Assembly (NCBI GenBank): GCA_046482855.1
Contig: JAWOEH010000103.1
Coordinates: 1 to 5,897 of the forward strand
Reading direction: 5' to 3'
DNA: 5,897 nucleotides
Source: CAYVSF01 sp046482855
GTDB lineage: Bacteria; Bacteroidota; Bacteroidia; Bacteroidales; UBA12077
Both the position numbers and the translations under genes were made by a program. The notes under the pieces are model-generated. The model was given only the letters and a program-made list of their open reading frames with translations. It was not told the origin of the DNA and did not search any database. This document shows, in pieces, positions 5,821 through 5,897 of this stretch; positions within the stretch are counted from its first letter, which is position 1; every line of letters starts with the position of its first letter.

Positions 5821-5897
5821 ATGAAATACAAAGCACTCTTTATCAGCCTTTCGTTAGTATTGGGCATATGGGTTTTACAAGCCTGTGCAAGTGACAA
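5821..5897 (+). CDS. Start of a lipoprotein gene, cut by the window edge
   Basis: Only the first 25 codons are present. They encode a lipoprotein signal peptide: positive start MKYK, a hydrophobic core (ALFISLSLVLGIWVL), and lipobox LQAC with the lipidated cysteine at residue 22, followed by ASD. The mature protein should be lipid-anchored in the envelope, but its function lies outside the window. The leader is A/C-rich without Shine-Dalgarno. A weak promoter is possible with TTG at 5770-5772 and ATTTG at 5793-5797. The 200-bp gap before it contains the dps terminator and nothing else I can assign. Confidence 0.75.
   Translation, partial: MKYKALFISLSLVLGIWVLQACASD

Overview
The window looks like chromosomal DNA from a member of the Bacteroidota. 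Three things support this. Two promoters carry the phylum-type -7 element TATATTTG (consensus TAnnTTTG). Coding starts have A-rich leaders rather than Shine-Dalgarno sequences. The last gene begins as a typical short lipoprotein. Base composition is moderately AT-rich. I cannot name a genus. No tRNA, rRNA, CRISPR array, transposase or phage gene is visible.

Layout, left to right. (1) Positions 1-948 (+) hold the 3' part of a gene whose product joins the end of a major-royal-jelly/Yellow-type beta-propeller to a complete DJ-1/PfpI (Hsp31-like) domain. A strong rho-independent terminator follows at 972-1011. (2) An MBL-fold hydrolase (1010-1795, -) converges on it. (3) A structured, gene-free stretch (1796-2057) precedes an NADPH-type aldo/keto reductase (2058-3011, -). 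(4) The 290-bp gap 3012-3301 contains a rightward promoter that drives no convincing protein. About 60 nt after the expected start it meets a terminator hairpin, so it could make an RNA of about 80 nt. (5) A radical SAM protein with extra cysteines (3302-4534, -) follows. (6) A 627-bp region (4535-5161) has no long ORF but holds two small leftward reading frames of 25 and 44 codons. (7) A Dps ferritin-like gene (5162-5620, +) has its own promoter and terminator. (8) The start of a lipoprotein gene (5821 to the edge, +) ends the window.

Functionally, the Hsp31/DJ-1-type domain and the aldo/keto reductase both belong to families that remove reactive carbonyls, and Dps protects DNA from iron and peroxide. 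A stress-protection neighbourhood is therefore plausible, though the genes are not one operon.

The most interesting signal is a pair of matching promoters. The dps promoter and the orphan promoter at 3101-3142 share ATAAG-N3-ATAAG, exactly 21 nt, then TATATTTG. Both also have CAAAGCTTAT further upstream, and neither has an obvious TTG at -33. This suggests one regulator controls dps and a short, possibly non-coding, transcript that starts divergently from the aldo/keto reductase.
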